From Chryseobacterium sp. 7 (GTDB lineage Bacteria > Bacteroidota > Bacteroidia > Flavobacteriales > Weeksellaceae): DNA of 64,000 nt. The position numbers and the translations under genes are program-made. Location of the stretch: NCBI RefSeq assembly GCF_003663845.1, contig NZ_RCCA01000001.1:3162001-3226000 (forward strand), read 5' to 3'. Below are positions 43,473 to 51,900 of this stretch, in pieces (positions within the stretch are counted from its first letter, which is position 1; every line of letters starts with the position of its first letter). The notes below the pieces were generated by a model. It was not told the DNA's origin, ran no database searches, and was given only the letters and a program-made list of their open reading frames with translations.

Positions 43473-45056
43473 TCACTCCATTAATGGCAAAAAACATATG
43501 AAATATTCACCATCTACAGAAATATGAAGAAGATTATTCTTAAAATACCCATAAACCTGGTTCAAATAATCAATTCCGAATTTCTCTCCCTGTACCGGTT
43601 CCGTTTTAGGCTGCCAGGTATTCTTCACTGTAACGCCTTCCACATCTACCGTAATGATAATTTCCAAAGGTTGATCTATCGTTGCAATATTGTGTTTTAC
43701 AGCATTTTCTGTAACGATCTGCAATGATAAATACGGAATTCTTTTTTCCAGACTTTCACGATCATTAATAATCATTTCAAACCTGATCTCTTCATCAAAC
43801 CTGCTTTTCAGAAGTTCCATATATTGTTGTATAAATTTGATTTCCTGCGAAACCGGAACAATATTTTCTTTCGGAGGCACTATCAGATATCTGTAGATCT
43901 TGGAAAGATTCATAGTAAACTTCTGTGCATTCTCTTTATTGATCCCGATCAGCATGTAAAGGGAATTCAATGAATTGAAAAGGAAATGCGGATTGATATT
44001 ATTTTTAAGCTGCTGAAGCTGATTGATCACTTCGGCTTTGTGCATCTTTTCGTTCTCTATCAGTAATAAATTCTTCTCAGTCTGTATTTTTTCTTTTTCC
44101 TGATACGCCAGATTAGTTGCCCTCTGGAATAATATAAAGACCGTTACAATAAGAAATAGCGCTGCCAGAAAAATATAAACAGTATAGGTTTTTATCTTGC
44201 TGATGTTTTCATCGATGATAAAATTCACGTGGTTTACTACTGTATATCCGTCAAAATTATCGGTCTTCAATGGTTTTATAAAACGTGTTACTTCTACTCC
44301 CAGATATTCTGATAAAGCTGTTCCTTTGGTATATCCCGCTTCAGTTTTGCTGGTCAGCGTATCATTAGGCTTAATATCCGTAATGTCAAAAATATTCTTT
44401 CCGATGTATTTTTTCTCAGGATGGGTAATGCAGATTCCTTCTTTGGTAAAGACATAAGCGTAGGTATTGGAGCTTTTGTCAACATTGATAAAGTATTGAT
44501 GAAGATCATCCAGACTTACGGTAGAACCGTAGTATAATTTGTTTTTATCAGGCAGCATCATAGAATCATAGCTTATCCAGTACATACTGTCTTTTCGGGT
44601 AATCAAAAGGTCTTTAAAATGCCCCGGACCGCTATTTTTTATCGCAATAGATTTCTCCTTATTATCAGTCTTTTTAAAAATATCAGATAAAGGATTATTG
44701 CTGTCCGATTTTCCCGAAGTAGTATTTTCATAATAATACCAACTATAAGGAAGAAGATTTCTTTTTTTGTTTAAATCATTTAAAACTAAAGAATAGTCTT
44801 TGTAATTTTTTAAGCCATCTTTCTGAATCAGAGCACGAAGCAGATATTGATAATCTTCTATATTTCTGAATTCATGTTCTATGGATTCATATTTTCGGAA
44901 GAAAGTTTTCTTTGCAAAATCATCGGTATTTTTCCGGCTGTCTTCGGTGATCAGAAGACTCAAAACAGCAAATGCTGCCACAGCAATCAGACAGGCAGAT
45001 AAAGCGGTAATATAAATGGACTTTTGGGATAAAGCGTGCTTAAAATTAACAATCAA
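43473..45056 (-). CDS. LytS-like sensor histidine kinase
   Basis: 527 residues: membrane helix (about 14-36), an extracytoplasmic sensor of about 245 residues with a Cache-like end (YAYVFTKEGICITHPEKKYI), a second helix (about 283-306), a coiled linker and a His-kinase domain of the PF06580 type: NNINPHFLFNSLNSLYMLIG with His near 356, then an ATPase N-box TENAVKHNI and GEKFGIDYLNQ. It should phosphorylate the LytTR regulator at 35257. The two genes bracket the protease and SusCD genes, which are the likely targets. Confidence 0.9.
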   Translation of the reverse strand: MIVNFKHALSQKSIYITALSACLIAVAAFAVLSLLITEDSRKNTDDFAKKTFFRKYESIEHEFRNIEDYQYLLRALIQKDGLKNYKDYSLVLNDLNKKRNLLPYSWYYYENTTSGKSDSNNPLSDIFKKTDNKEKSIAIKNSGPGHFKDLLITRKDSMYWISYDSMMLPDKNKLYYGSTVSLDDLHQYFINVDKSSNTYAYVFTKEGICITHPEKKYIGKNIFDITDIKPNDTLTSKTEAGYTKGTALSEYLGVEVTRFIKPLKTDNFDGYTVVNHVNFIIDENISKIKTYTVYIFLAALFLIVTVFILFQRATNLAYQEKEKIQTEKNLLLIENEKMHKAEVINQLQQLKNNINPHFLFNSLNSLYMLIGINKENAQKFTMNLSKIYRYLIVPPKENIVPVSQEIKFIQQYMELLKSRFDEEIRFEMIINDRESLEKRIPYLSLQIVTENAVKHNIATIDQPLEIIITVDVEGVTVKNTWQPKTEPVQGEKFGIDYLNQVYGYFKNNLLHISVDGEYFICFLPLME

Positions 45057-45360
45057 ATTCTCTAAATTATGGGATCCTCTACATATAAATTATTCGTTTG
45101 CAAAGATATAACAAAGATTCCAGGACTATAAAGTGAATTAAATTTAGATTTTATTTTTTTAAGAAAATCACCAGACAAGGTATATTTATGCATTAAAAAT
45201 GGGATTCAAAACCTTATTAATTTCTTATTTTTCAGCAAAAAAACTAAAATTATAAAATCAAATTAAGTCTTAAAGTTAGTTAATATCACGATTCAGTCAA
45301 CACATTCATCACGCTATATTTTGAAAATTAATTATCTTCGCCTACAAATCTTATTTTAAA
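45057..45360. other. 304-bp divergent promoter region
   Basis: It separates the kinase (minus) from the thioredoxin-like gene (plus). A minus-strand -7 element TATCTTTG lies at 45108-45101, about 45 bases before the kinase ATG. The rest is AT-rich with no open frame or repeat of note. Confidence 0.55.
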
Positions 45361-46536
45361 ATGAAGAAGATCATCTCTGGGATATCTATTTTTTGTACCA
45401 TCATTATTTCAGCTCAGGAAGCTATACAGTTTCAGGATCTGACTTTCAAGGATATTATTGCTAAAGCCAAAAAGGAAAAGAAATTGGTTTTTATTGATGC
45501 TTATGCATCATGGTGCGGTCCCTGCAAAATGATGGAGAAAAATGTTTTTAACCAAAAATCGGTGAGTGATTATTACAATAGCAATTTCATTAATGCAAGA
45601 TTTGACATGGAAAAAGGAGAAGGCAGAGACATTGCTTCAAAATTTGGAGTACGTTCCTATCCTACTTATCTTTTTCTGAACGGTGAAGGCGAACTTGTTT
45701 CCAGAAATACAGGATATATGGAAGAAAGCCTGTTTGTAGCCATGGCGCAGGACATTAATTCACCCGGAAATAAAAAAGGCTCCCTGAAAGATCGCTTTGC
45801 CAGTGGTGAAAAAGATCCGGAATTCCTGATAAACATTATGAAACTTAATGCTAATTCAGATTATGACTTTGCTAAAAAAGCTTCCGAAAGATATTTTCAG
45901 AATAAAAAGAAAACTGAAGAACTGACCAAAGATGAAATCGGATTTCTTCTCTATTTCGTAAAATCATCAGAAGATACCAATTATAATGTATTTGCATCCA
46001 GAAAAGCAGAAATCATTAAATATCTTCCGGAAGAAACTTATAATGAATTTGATGCTCAGCTGAAATTAGGAAAAATAGTAGAACAGTCTATTGATGATAA
46101 AAATAAAAGAATCAACGATGACTATTTCATGAAAACAGCTGAACCATTGGTAGGAAAAGAAGCGGCTCAAAAAAAACTGAATCAGACGAAGCTAAGCTAC
46201 TACGAGCAAAACAGTAATTTTCCGGAGTACGAAAAGGCAGCTTTAGAATATTATAAAAATTCAGATACATTTGACCCTAATGAGCTTTTAAGAGCGGCAT
46301 GGGTATTTGCAGATCATGTAAAAACCCCAGCTTCATTAAAGAAAGCAACAGAATGGGCAGAAAAGTCTGTCATGAGAAGCGAAACTTCAGAAAATACTTA
46401 CATACTTGCCAAACTCTACTACCTTACAGGAAATAAAGAGATGGCAAAAAACTATGCTGAAATGTCTAAAAATATTGCAGCTCAGGGCAATAATGATTCT
46501 CAATTAGCAAATGAACTATTAAAGCAAATAAAATAA
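45361..46536 (+). CDS. Exported thioredoxin-domain protein
   Basis: 391 residues with a signal peptide ending IIISAQ. The thioredoxin fold (about 20-140) has KLVFIDAYASWCGPCKMMEK with the CxxC pair WCGPC and the cis-Pro loop VRSYPTYLFLNG. The C-terminal 250 residues are helical, TPR-like, with ASLKKATEWAEKSVMRS near the end. It is a periplasmic thiol-disulfide protein; the client is unknown. The DUF3575 gene follows after 13 bp and is likely co-transcribed. Confidence 0.85.
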   Translation: MKKIISGISIFCTIIISAQEAIQFQDLTFKDIIAKAKKEKKLVFIDAYASWCGPCKMMEKNVFNQKSVSDYYNSNFINARFDMEKGEGRDIASKFGVRSYPTYLFLNGEGELVSRNTGYMEESLFVAMAQDINSPGNKKGSLKDRFASGEKDPEFLINIMKLNANSDYDFAKKASERYFQNKKKTEELTKDEIGFLLYFVKSSEDTNYNVFASRKAEIIKYLPEETYNEFDAQLKLGKIVEQSIDDKNKRINDDYFMKTAEPLVGKEAAQKKLNQTKLSYYEQNSNFPEYEKAALEYYKNSDTFDPNELLRAAWVFADHVKTPASLKKATEWAEKSVMRSETSENTYILAKLYYLTGNKEMAKNYAEMSKNIAAQGNNDSQLANELLKQIK

Positions 46537-46549
46537 CAATACATACCGG

Positions 46550-47185
46550 ATGAAATATAAATTATTAGCAGCAGGCATTTTAGCTTTCCTGTCGGGAGGT
46601 ACATTGAGTGCTCAGGAACAGGAACAAGGAGGACAGGATAAAAGTTTATACATAAAAGGCAATGCATTATTTGCTCCGATAGGAATTATAAATCTCGGAA
46701 TAGAAAAACAGATAAGTCCCAAATATACTCTACAGGGAGATGTTTTCATTTCACCATGGAAGTCTTTTGCAGGACATGAATTACAGATGTATTCACTTTC
46801 TATTGAAGGAAGATATTATTTTAAGGAAGCCTTTAAAAATTGGTATATAGGAGCCAATATTGGTGTATCAGCTTATAATCTTCAAAAATGGAATTATTGG
46901 AATAATCATACAACTGGTCAAAAAGACGATGGAGAGATTGTTATGAATTCAAATCTTTATCAGAAAGGATATTCTCTAATGTTGGGTATTACAGCAGGAT
47001 ATCAATTCCAATTATCAGAAAGATGGAATCTTGATATTTACGGAACAGTTGGAACATCGCAAGGATTTTATAAAGGATATGATCGTACAACAGGAAGACG
47101 TTATGATAATGCTGAGAAATTTAACAAAAGTGGTGAAATCATTCCTTACAGAGGAGGTGTAATGATTTCTTATAAATTAAAATAA
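46550..47185 (+). CDS. DUF3575 family outer-membrane protein
   Basis: 211 residues with a signal peptide ending TLSAQ. Alternating aromatic beta-strands (YSLSIEGRYYF, WYIGANIGVSAYN, YSLMLGITAGYQF) and the end GGVMISYKLK suggest a small beta-barrel. NLGIEKQISPKYTLQGDVF near the start is typical of DUF3575 proteins of Bacteroidetes. No function is known. It follows the thioredoxin-like gene closely. Confidence 0.8.
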   Translation: MKYKLLAAGILAFLSGGTLSAQEQEQGGQDKSLYIKGNALFAPIGIINLGIEKQISPKYTLQGDVFISPWKSFAGHELQMYSLSIEGRYYFKEAFKNWYIGANIGVSAYNLQKWNYWNNHTTGQKDDGEIVMNSNLYQKGYSLMLGITAGYQFQLSERWNLDIYGTVGTSQGFYKGYDRTTGRRYDNAEKFNKSGEIIPYRGGVMISYKLK

Positions 47186-47189
47186 TACA

Positions 47190-47396
47190 ATGAAGCCATT
47201 CGGAAGAAATCATATTATTATTTCTGTGATCACTTTTGTGATTCTTTTTTTGATGAATTATATCGGCAACGATCTGCCTGATAAACTACAAAGAGCTTTA
47301 ATGACTGCGTTTGCAGGTGTTGTGGGACTTACTGTCGGGCTCTTTATACTAAACAAGGGTAAAAATGATAAAAATCCACCCCAAAATTTTGATTAA
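47190..47396 (+). CDS. Small two-helix membrane protein
   Basis: 68 residues with two hydrophobic helices (about 9-25 and 37-55) and a polar tail. It starts 4 bp after the DUF3575 stop and ends exactly where the convergent NamZ gene ends, so both stops abut. No family recognised; the tight spacing supports a real gene. Confidence 0.65.
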   Translation: MKPFGRNHIIISVITFVILFLMNYIGNDLPDKLQRALMTAFAGVVGLTVGLFILNKGKNDKNPPQNFD

Positions 47397-48593
47397 TTAA
47401 TCTTCATATACCACATATCGGGTCCTGATCTTTTCGAAACTTTCCAGATCTTTTTTCCACGAAGCTTTAATTTCTGGAATTGACTTTCCGTCAATGATCT
47501 GTTTTCTGAATTCATCAGTTCCGGATAGGGTATCAAACCAAAGATTTTTCAGGAAGAAATCCTGCTGAGGGTTTTTATAATTCTGATAGGCCTTGATAAC
47601 CCATTCAAGATTCAATTCTCTTAAATCATTAGGATAATTGGAAAGATTTTCACCATAACATAATTTCCCGTTCAGGAAAGGGTCTTTTGCACCATAGCTT
47701 GGTTTTGGCGTAAACTGATACGGCAAATTTTCTGTCCATGGGGAACCATAAATCTGAAATGGAAGATCTGTTCCTCGTCCTACAGAAACCTGAGTACCTT
47801 CAAAAAAGCACAGACTTGGGTATAAGTTGATGGCTTTATCATTCGGTAAGTTAGGAGAAGGTTTATCAAGTATCGGATAACGCTGTTTTTTGTGATAATT
47901 CTTCATTGGAATAAGTGTATATTTGGCCTGAACACCATTTTTCAGCCATTTCTCGCCATTCACCATTTTTCCATACTCACCTATTGTTAACCCGTACACT
48001 ACAGGCACTTCATGCAATCCTACAAAGCTTGTCCATCTTTTTCTCAAAACAGGTCCATCAGTATATCCATCATGTGGATTGGGACGATCCAGTACCATTA
48101 CCTCCACATTATTTTCAGCACCCGCTTCCATCAGGTAAGACAATGTGGAGATATAAGTGTAGAATCTCACTCCCACATCCTGAATGTCGAAAACAACAAT
48201 ATCAATTCCAGAAAGCTGTTCCGGTTTGGGTTTTTTATTATTGCCATACAGAGAAACAATAGGAATTCCAGTTTTTACATCTACTCCGTTTTTCACTTTT
48301 GCACCTGCATCGGCATCACCTCGAAAACCATGTTCCGGAGCAAAAATTGATTTGATTTTAATCCCGTTTTTCACCAGAAAATCCACCAAATAAGTTCTGT
48401 CACTCATCAAACCCGTCTGATTGGTTACCACTCCTATGGTTTTACCTTTTAACAATGGCAAATAGAGTTCAGGCTGGTCTGCCCCCGTTTTAAAATCCGA
48501 TTGAACTTGAGTCTGAGAATAATATTGGTTGAATACTCCTAAAAAAATTAGGCAAATCAGAAGTAAATTTTTAATTTTGAAATCTAAATTCAT
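47397..48593 (-). CDS. namZ: DUF1343 protein, exo-beta-N-acetylmuramidase NamZ-like
   Basis: 398 residues from ATG 48593, which begins a signal peptide (KNLLLICLIFLGVFN); the frame stays open upstream, but that part is the antisense of the permease gene. GADQPELYLPLLKGKTIGVV and FAPEHGFRGDADAGAKV are the DUF1343 opening; VVFDIQDVGVRFYTY and YPSLCFFEGTQVSVGRGTDL follow. The family includes NamZ (GH171), which removes terminal N-acetylmuramic acid from peptidoglycan fragments. Probably periplasmic. Its start is four bases from the likely start of the divergent permease. Confidence 0.88.
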   Translation of the reverse strand: MNLDFKIKNLLLICLIFLGVFNQYYSQTQVQSDFKTGADQPELYLPLLKGKTIGVVTNQTGLMSDRTYLVDFLVKNGIKIKSIFAPEHGFRGDADAGAKVKNGVDVKTGIPIVSLYGNNKKPKPEQLSGIDIVVFDIQDVGVRFYTYISTLSYLMEAGAENNVEVMVLDRPNPHDGYTDGPVLRKRWTSFVGLHEVPVVYGLTIGEYGKMVNGEKWLKNGVQAKYTLIPMKNYHKKQRYPILDKPSPNLPNDKAINLYPSLCFFEGTQVSVGRGTDLPFQIYGSPWTENLPYQFTPKPSYGAKDPFLNGKLCYGENLSNYPNDLRELNLEWVIKAYQNYKNPQQDFFLKNLWFDTLSGTDEFRKQIIDGKSIPEIKASWKKDLESFEKIRTRYVVYED

Positions 48594-48597
48594 AAGC

Positions 48598-49827
48598 TTG
48601 AAATTTCCTTTATATTTCTCTAGAAAAATAGCATTTTCCAAAGATAACAAAAATAACCTTTCAAGGGTTATCATCTTCATTGGCAGGCTTTCCGTAGCAT
48701 TAGGAATTATTGTTTCCCTAATTACCGTAGCCACTGGTTTTGGTTCCAAAAAAGCTATCAAAGAGAGGCTGGCAGATTTCAGCGGACACATTACAGTGAG
48801 GTCTACACGATCAAATTCTTCATACAATACTTCCGTACTGGATAATCAGGGGCTGAATATTGCCAAAATAAAAGAACTTCCCGATGTAGAAAGCATCCAA
48901 AAATATGTGACGGTGACCGGAATTATGCGTAATGAGCACAATTTCGCAGGAATCATCTTTAAAGGAATCGGGAAAGATTTTGACAGTTTAAGATTCAAAA
49001 AATTCCTTATCGCGGGGACGACACCAAAAGTAACGGAAAAAGGGTTCAATAATGATATTGCTATTTCACAAAAAGTAGCCAAAGACCTTCATCTTAAGCT
49101 GAATGACAGTATTGTTACGGTATTTTTAAAAGCAGATCAAAAACCGCTTTACCGTAAATTCAGAGTGATTGGTATTTACAGAACAGATATTAAACTGATT
49201 GATGAACAGTTTGTTATAGGAGGAATCAACCATGCGAGAAAAATTCAGGATATGAAACCTGATGAAATTGGCGGAATTGACATCTTCCTGAAAGATGTAA
49301 ATGACATCGACAAAGATTTTCCAGACATTGAAAAACTGATCGGATATAAAAACTACGCTGAAAAGGCGACTGAAAAATTTCCTCAGATCACGGACTGGAT
49401 CAGTATTTTTGACACCAATATAGCCCTGATCATTATCATTATGCTGATTGTAGTAGTAATCAATATCATCATGGTTCTCCTGATCCTTATTATTGAAAGA
49501 ACCAATTCTATTGGGCTTCTCAAAACATTGGGAGCAAGCAATTCACAGATAAGAGCCACTTTCATTAATTATACTTTGATTATTATGATTCCGGGACTTT
49601 TGTATGGAAATGCTATCGGGCTGGGACTTATTTTGATCCAGAAATTCTTTGGAGTGATCAAACTTAATCCGGAAAACTATTACGTGAGTACGGTTCCTGT
49701 AGACCTTAACCCAATTGCGATTATCTCTATTTCTGTAGGAATTCTTTTTATCTCAGGACTGGCTTTGATTATTCCAAGTTACCTGATCAGTAAGATTTCT
49801 CCAGTGAAGGCGATTAAATACAATTAA
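48598..49827 (+). CDS. LolC/E-like (FtsX-type) ABC transporter permease
   Basis: About 409 residues. No in-frame ATG precedes the conserved N-terminus, so TTG 48598 (giving KFPLYFSRKIAF) is preferred; TTGs at 48577 and 48529 are alternatives that would overlap namZ. It has an N-terminal helix (IIFIGRLSVALGIIVSLIT), a large periplasmic domain (about 60-270) and three C-terminal helices with MVLLILIIERTNSIGLLKTLGAS, the FtsX signature. Such permeases release lipoproteins from the inner membrane to LolA; the ATPase is not adjacent. Other MacB/FtsX functions are possible. Confidence 0.85.
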   Translation: MKFPLYFSRKIAFSKDNKNNLSRVIIFIGRLSVALGIIVSLITVATGFGSKKAIKERLADFSGHITVRSTRSNSSYNTSVLDNQGLNIAKIKELPDVESIQKYVTVTGIMRNEHNFAGIIFKGIGKDFDSLRFKKFLIAGTTPKVTEKGFNNDIAISQKVAKDLHLKLNDSIVTVFLKADQKPLYRKFRVIGIYRTDIKLIDEQFVIGGINHARKIQDMKPDEIGGIDIFLKDVNDIDKDFPDIEKLIGYKNYAEKATEKFPQITDWISIFDTNIALIIIIMLIVVVINIIMVLLILIIERTNSIGLLKTLGASNSQIRATFINYTLIIMIPGLLYGNAIGLGLILIQKFFGVIKLNPENYYVSTVPVDLNPIAIISISVGILFISGLALIIPSYLISKISPVKAIKYN

Positions 49828-49830
49828 CAG

Positions 49831-49858
49831 GATAATTGATAATTGATAATTGATAATT
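49831..49858. repeat. Four tandem GATAATT 7-mers
   Basis: GATAATT is repeated four times without change, starting four bases after the permease stop, and is followed by further AT-rich sequence. With the DnaA boxes 35 bp to the right, it looks like an easily unwound segment, although the repeat alone proves nothing. Confidence 0.8.
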
Positions 49859-49893
49859 GAAAGTTATTAATTGTATATCAATTGATTTCAGTG

Positions 49894-49924
49894 TTATCCA
49901 CAACTTATCCACACGTTATCCACA
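49894..49924 (+). promoter_or_regulatory. Three tandem perfect DnaA boxes
   Basis: TTATCCACA occurs at 49894-49902, 49905-49913 and 49916-49924, all on the same strand with 2-base gaps, that is an 11-bp period close to one helical turn. The consensus DnaA box is TTATNCACA. The cluster lies between AT-rich 7-mers and the -7 element of the cysteine synthase gene, so it may be an origin segment, a DnaA titration site or a DnaA-responsive operator. Confidence 0.8.
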
Positions 49925-49946
49925 GTGCAGATAATTTTAAAAGCCT

Positions 49947-49954
49947 TATCTTTG
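49947..49954 (+). promoter_or_regulatory. -7 element TATCTTTG of the cysteine synthase gene
   Basis: TATCTTTG fits TAnnTTTG and ends 19 bases before ATG 49974. The third DnaA box ends 22 bases upstream, where the -33 element would be, so DnaA binding could affect this promoter. Confidence 0.6.
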
Positions 49955-49973
49955 CGCTGCTTATAAAACATTT

Positions 49974-50966
49974 ATGAAATACGCAAAAAATATCCTTGAA
50001 ACGATAGGTAACACACCGCTGGTAAAGCTTAACAAAGTATTAGGTGAAGATTTTCCGGCATTAGTATTAGCAAAAGTAGAGACCTTCAATCCCGGAAACT
50101 CCGTAAAGGACAGAATGGCTCTTAAAATGATAGAAGATGCCGAAAAAGACGGCAGATTAAAACCTGGAGGAACTATTATTGAAGGAACTTCCGGAAATAC
50201 AGGAATGGGATTGGCATTAGCTGCCATCATCAAAGGGTACAAATGCATCTTTGTGACGAATTCAAAACAGTCTAAAGAAAAATGTGATATTCTTCGTGCT
50301 GTAGGTGCTGAAGTAATTGTTTGTCCTACGGACGTAAAACCTACCGATCCACGTTCTTATTATTCAGTTTCCAAAAGACTGGCTAAAGAAACAGAAAACG
50401 GATGGTATGTAAACCAATATGATAATTTATCCAACAGAGCAGCTCATTATGAATCTACCGCTCCGGAGATCTGGGAACAGACTGAAGGAAAACTGACTCA
50501 TTTTGTAGTAGGAGCCGGAACAGGAGGTACCATCACAGGATGCGGAACGTTCTTTAAAGAAAAAAATGCTGACATCAAAGTAATCGGGGTTGATACTTAC
50601 GGATCTATTCTGAAAGAATTCCATGAAACAGGTGAATTACATTATGATCATGCCTATACTTATATTACAGAAGGAATTGGAGAAGATATCATTCCTGAAA
50701 ACTATGATATGTCTGTAATTGATCACTTTGAAAAAGTAACCGATAAAGACGGTGCCATCTACGCGAGAAAACTGGCTAAAGAAGAAGGAATTTTCTGCGG
50801 ATATTCTGCCGGAAGTGCTATTGCATCTTTGATTCAGATGAAAGATCAGTTCACGAAAGATGATGTAATTGTTGTGTTACTTCACGACCACGGTTCAAGA
50901 TATGTAGGAAAAATCTACAATGACGAGTGGATGAAGGAAATGGGCTGGCTGGAAGAAAGCAAATAA
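49974..50966 (+). CDS. PLP-dependent cysteine synthase family protein
   Basis: 330 residues of the beta-substituting PLP family. NPGNSVKDRMA holds the PLP Lys45; EGTSGNTGMGLALAA binds the carboxylate; VVGAGTGGTITGCG binds phosphate; FCGYSAGSAIAS is close to the C-terminus. It lacks CBS regulatory domains. GIGEDIIPENYD and the ending HDHGSRYVGKIYND are of the type shared by cystathionine beta-synthase-like and O-acetylserine sulfhydrylase enzymes, so the exact substrate pair is not certain. It ends before a strong shared terminator. Confidence 0.88.
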   Translation: MKYAKNILETIGNTPLVKLNKVLGEDFPALVLAKVETFNPGNSVKDRMALKMIEDAEKDGRLKPGGTIIEGTSGNTGMGLALAAIIKGYKCIFVTNSKQSKEKCDILRAVGAEVIVCPTDVKPTDPRSYYSVSKRLAKETENGWYVNQYDNLSNRAAHYESTAPEIWEQTEGKLTHFVVGAGTGGTITGCGTFFKEKNADIKVIGVDTYGSILKEFHETGELHYDHAYTYITEGIGEDIIPENYDMSVIDHFEKVTDKDGAIYARKLAKEEGIFCGYSAGSAIASLIQMKDQFTKDDVIVVLLHDHGSRYVGKIYNDEWMKEMGWLEESK

Positions 50967-50984
50967 GCTAATTTGTAAATAATA

Positions 50985-51019
50985 AAAAAACGGAGCAAAA
51001 TTATTTTGCTCCGTTTTTT
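50985..51019. terminator. Bidirectional intrinsic terminator
   Basis: A perfect 16-bp stem (50985-51000 with 51004-51019) around TTA, with A-run and T-run flanks, sits between the convergent cysteine synthase and YcxB-like genes. Confidence 0.9.
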
Positions 51020-51023
51020 GTTT

Positions 51024-51557
51024 TTATTGATCGATTTTCACTTTATCTTTTAGCGTATTCTTGAGAAAACTGTACTCTTTCTCACTCATTGCTTTTCTGG
51101 GAAACATATAACTGTATTTTCCTTCAAGAGAAATAAACTCGTTATTGCTGTCAGCATATTCAAAATCTTTCCATTCGCTGGTTTCTTTTTCACCATCAAT
51201 ATTGACTGTGAAAAAATTCTGGTCAAATCTGATTTCGTAAATTTCACATTTCTCTAAAACATTCAGATAATGATTTACCTGTTTTTTCCATCTTGATACT
51301 TTATTAACGCTAACGGATAAAAAAACGGCACAAAGCAAAAATATAAAACTCAGGAAGTATAAAACACCTGCATTCTCTTTACTCAGAAGATCTTTTAAAA
51401 GAAAAACGATAAAAACAATGACTGCTGCTGCAATGGTGGCAATCGTTTTACCTTTTGTAGTAGGTGAAAAAAGCAGACTTCCCTGATTACCACTAAAATA
51501 AATATCTTCAAAAATCTTTCTGTCTGGTTTTAGTGTAATCACCTTTTCTTCATTCAT
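51024..51557 (-). CDS. YcxB-like membrane protein
   Basis: 177 residues with two central hydrophobic helices (about 36-55 and 65-83) and a C-terminal beta-rich tail with SEWKDFEYADSNNEFISL and MFPRKAMSEKEYSFLKN, the pattern of the YcxB-like family. Its role is unknown. It is downstream of the cbpA-cbpM pair on the same strand (37 bp gap). Confidence 0.65.
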   Translation of the reverse strand: MNEEKVITLKPDRKIFEDIYFSGNQGSLLFSPTTKGKTIATIAAAVIVFIVFLLKDLLSKENAGVLYFLSFIFLLCAVFLSVSVNKVSRWKKQVNHYLNVLEKCEIYEIRFDQNFFTVNIDGEKETSEWKDFEYADSNNEFISLEGKYSYMFPRKAMSEKEYSFLKNTLKDKVKIDQ

Positions 51558-51594
51558 AATTATAGAGTTTGCTTTAAAAACCTACAAAACTAAA

Positions 51595-51897
51595 CTAAAT
51601 ATCTTCATATTGATCACTTATTGCAGAAAGTTTGTTCATCAGTTCTCTGTTTCTGCGGTTCAGCGCATCCAGTTTTTTCAGCATATTATGAATCACTTCA
51701 AGGCCTGGCAGATTAATTTCAAGATCATAATGCCAATTTGCAAATTTTTCCAGATTGGGCAGGTCTTCATACATCAGGTAATGAATATTGTCTTCAATCT
51801 GAATATTCAGCAGCCCATAGTCAACAAGCTCATCAAAAAAAGTGATTTCTATATTATAGATTTTTACGAGTTCTTCCCGTGATATTCTTTCACTCAT
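51595..51897 (-). CDS. Chaperone modulator CbpM
   Basis: 100 residues with a MerR-like helical N-terminus (ISREELVKIYNIEITFFDELVDYGLL) and a C-terminal coiled coil (MLKKLDALNRRNRELMNKL). CbpM binds and inhibits the J-domain of CbpA. It starts 3 bp after the cbpA stop, the classic cbpA-cbpM pair. Confidence 0.88.
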   Translation of the reverse strand: MSERISREELVKIYNIEITFFDELVDYGLLNIQIEDNIHYLMYEDLPNLEKFANWHYDLEINLPGLEVIHNMLKKLDALNRRNRELMNKLSAISDQYEDI

Positions 51898-51900
51898 AGC

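Noticed and set aside
48594..48827. N-terminal extension of NamZ
   Set aside because: The extra 78 codons are antisense to the permease N-terminus and precede a good signal peptide starting at 48593.
49831..49858. GATAATT tandem repeats as a CRISPR or phase-variation tract
   Set aside because: Units are 7 bp without spacers and lie outside coding sequence; an AT-rich helper element next to DnaA boxes is more plausible.
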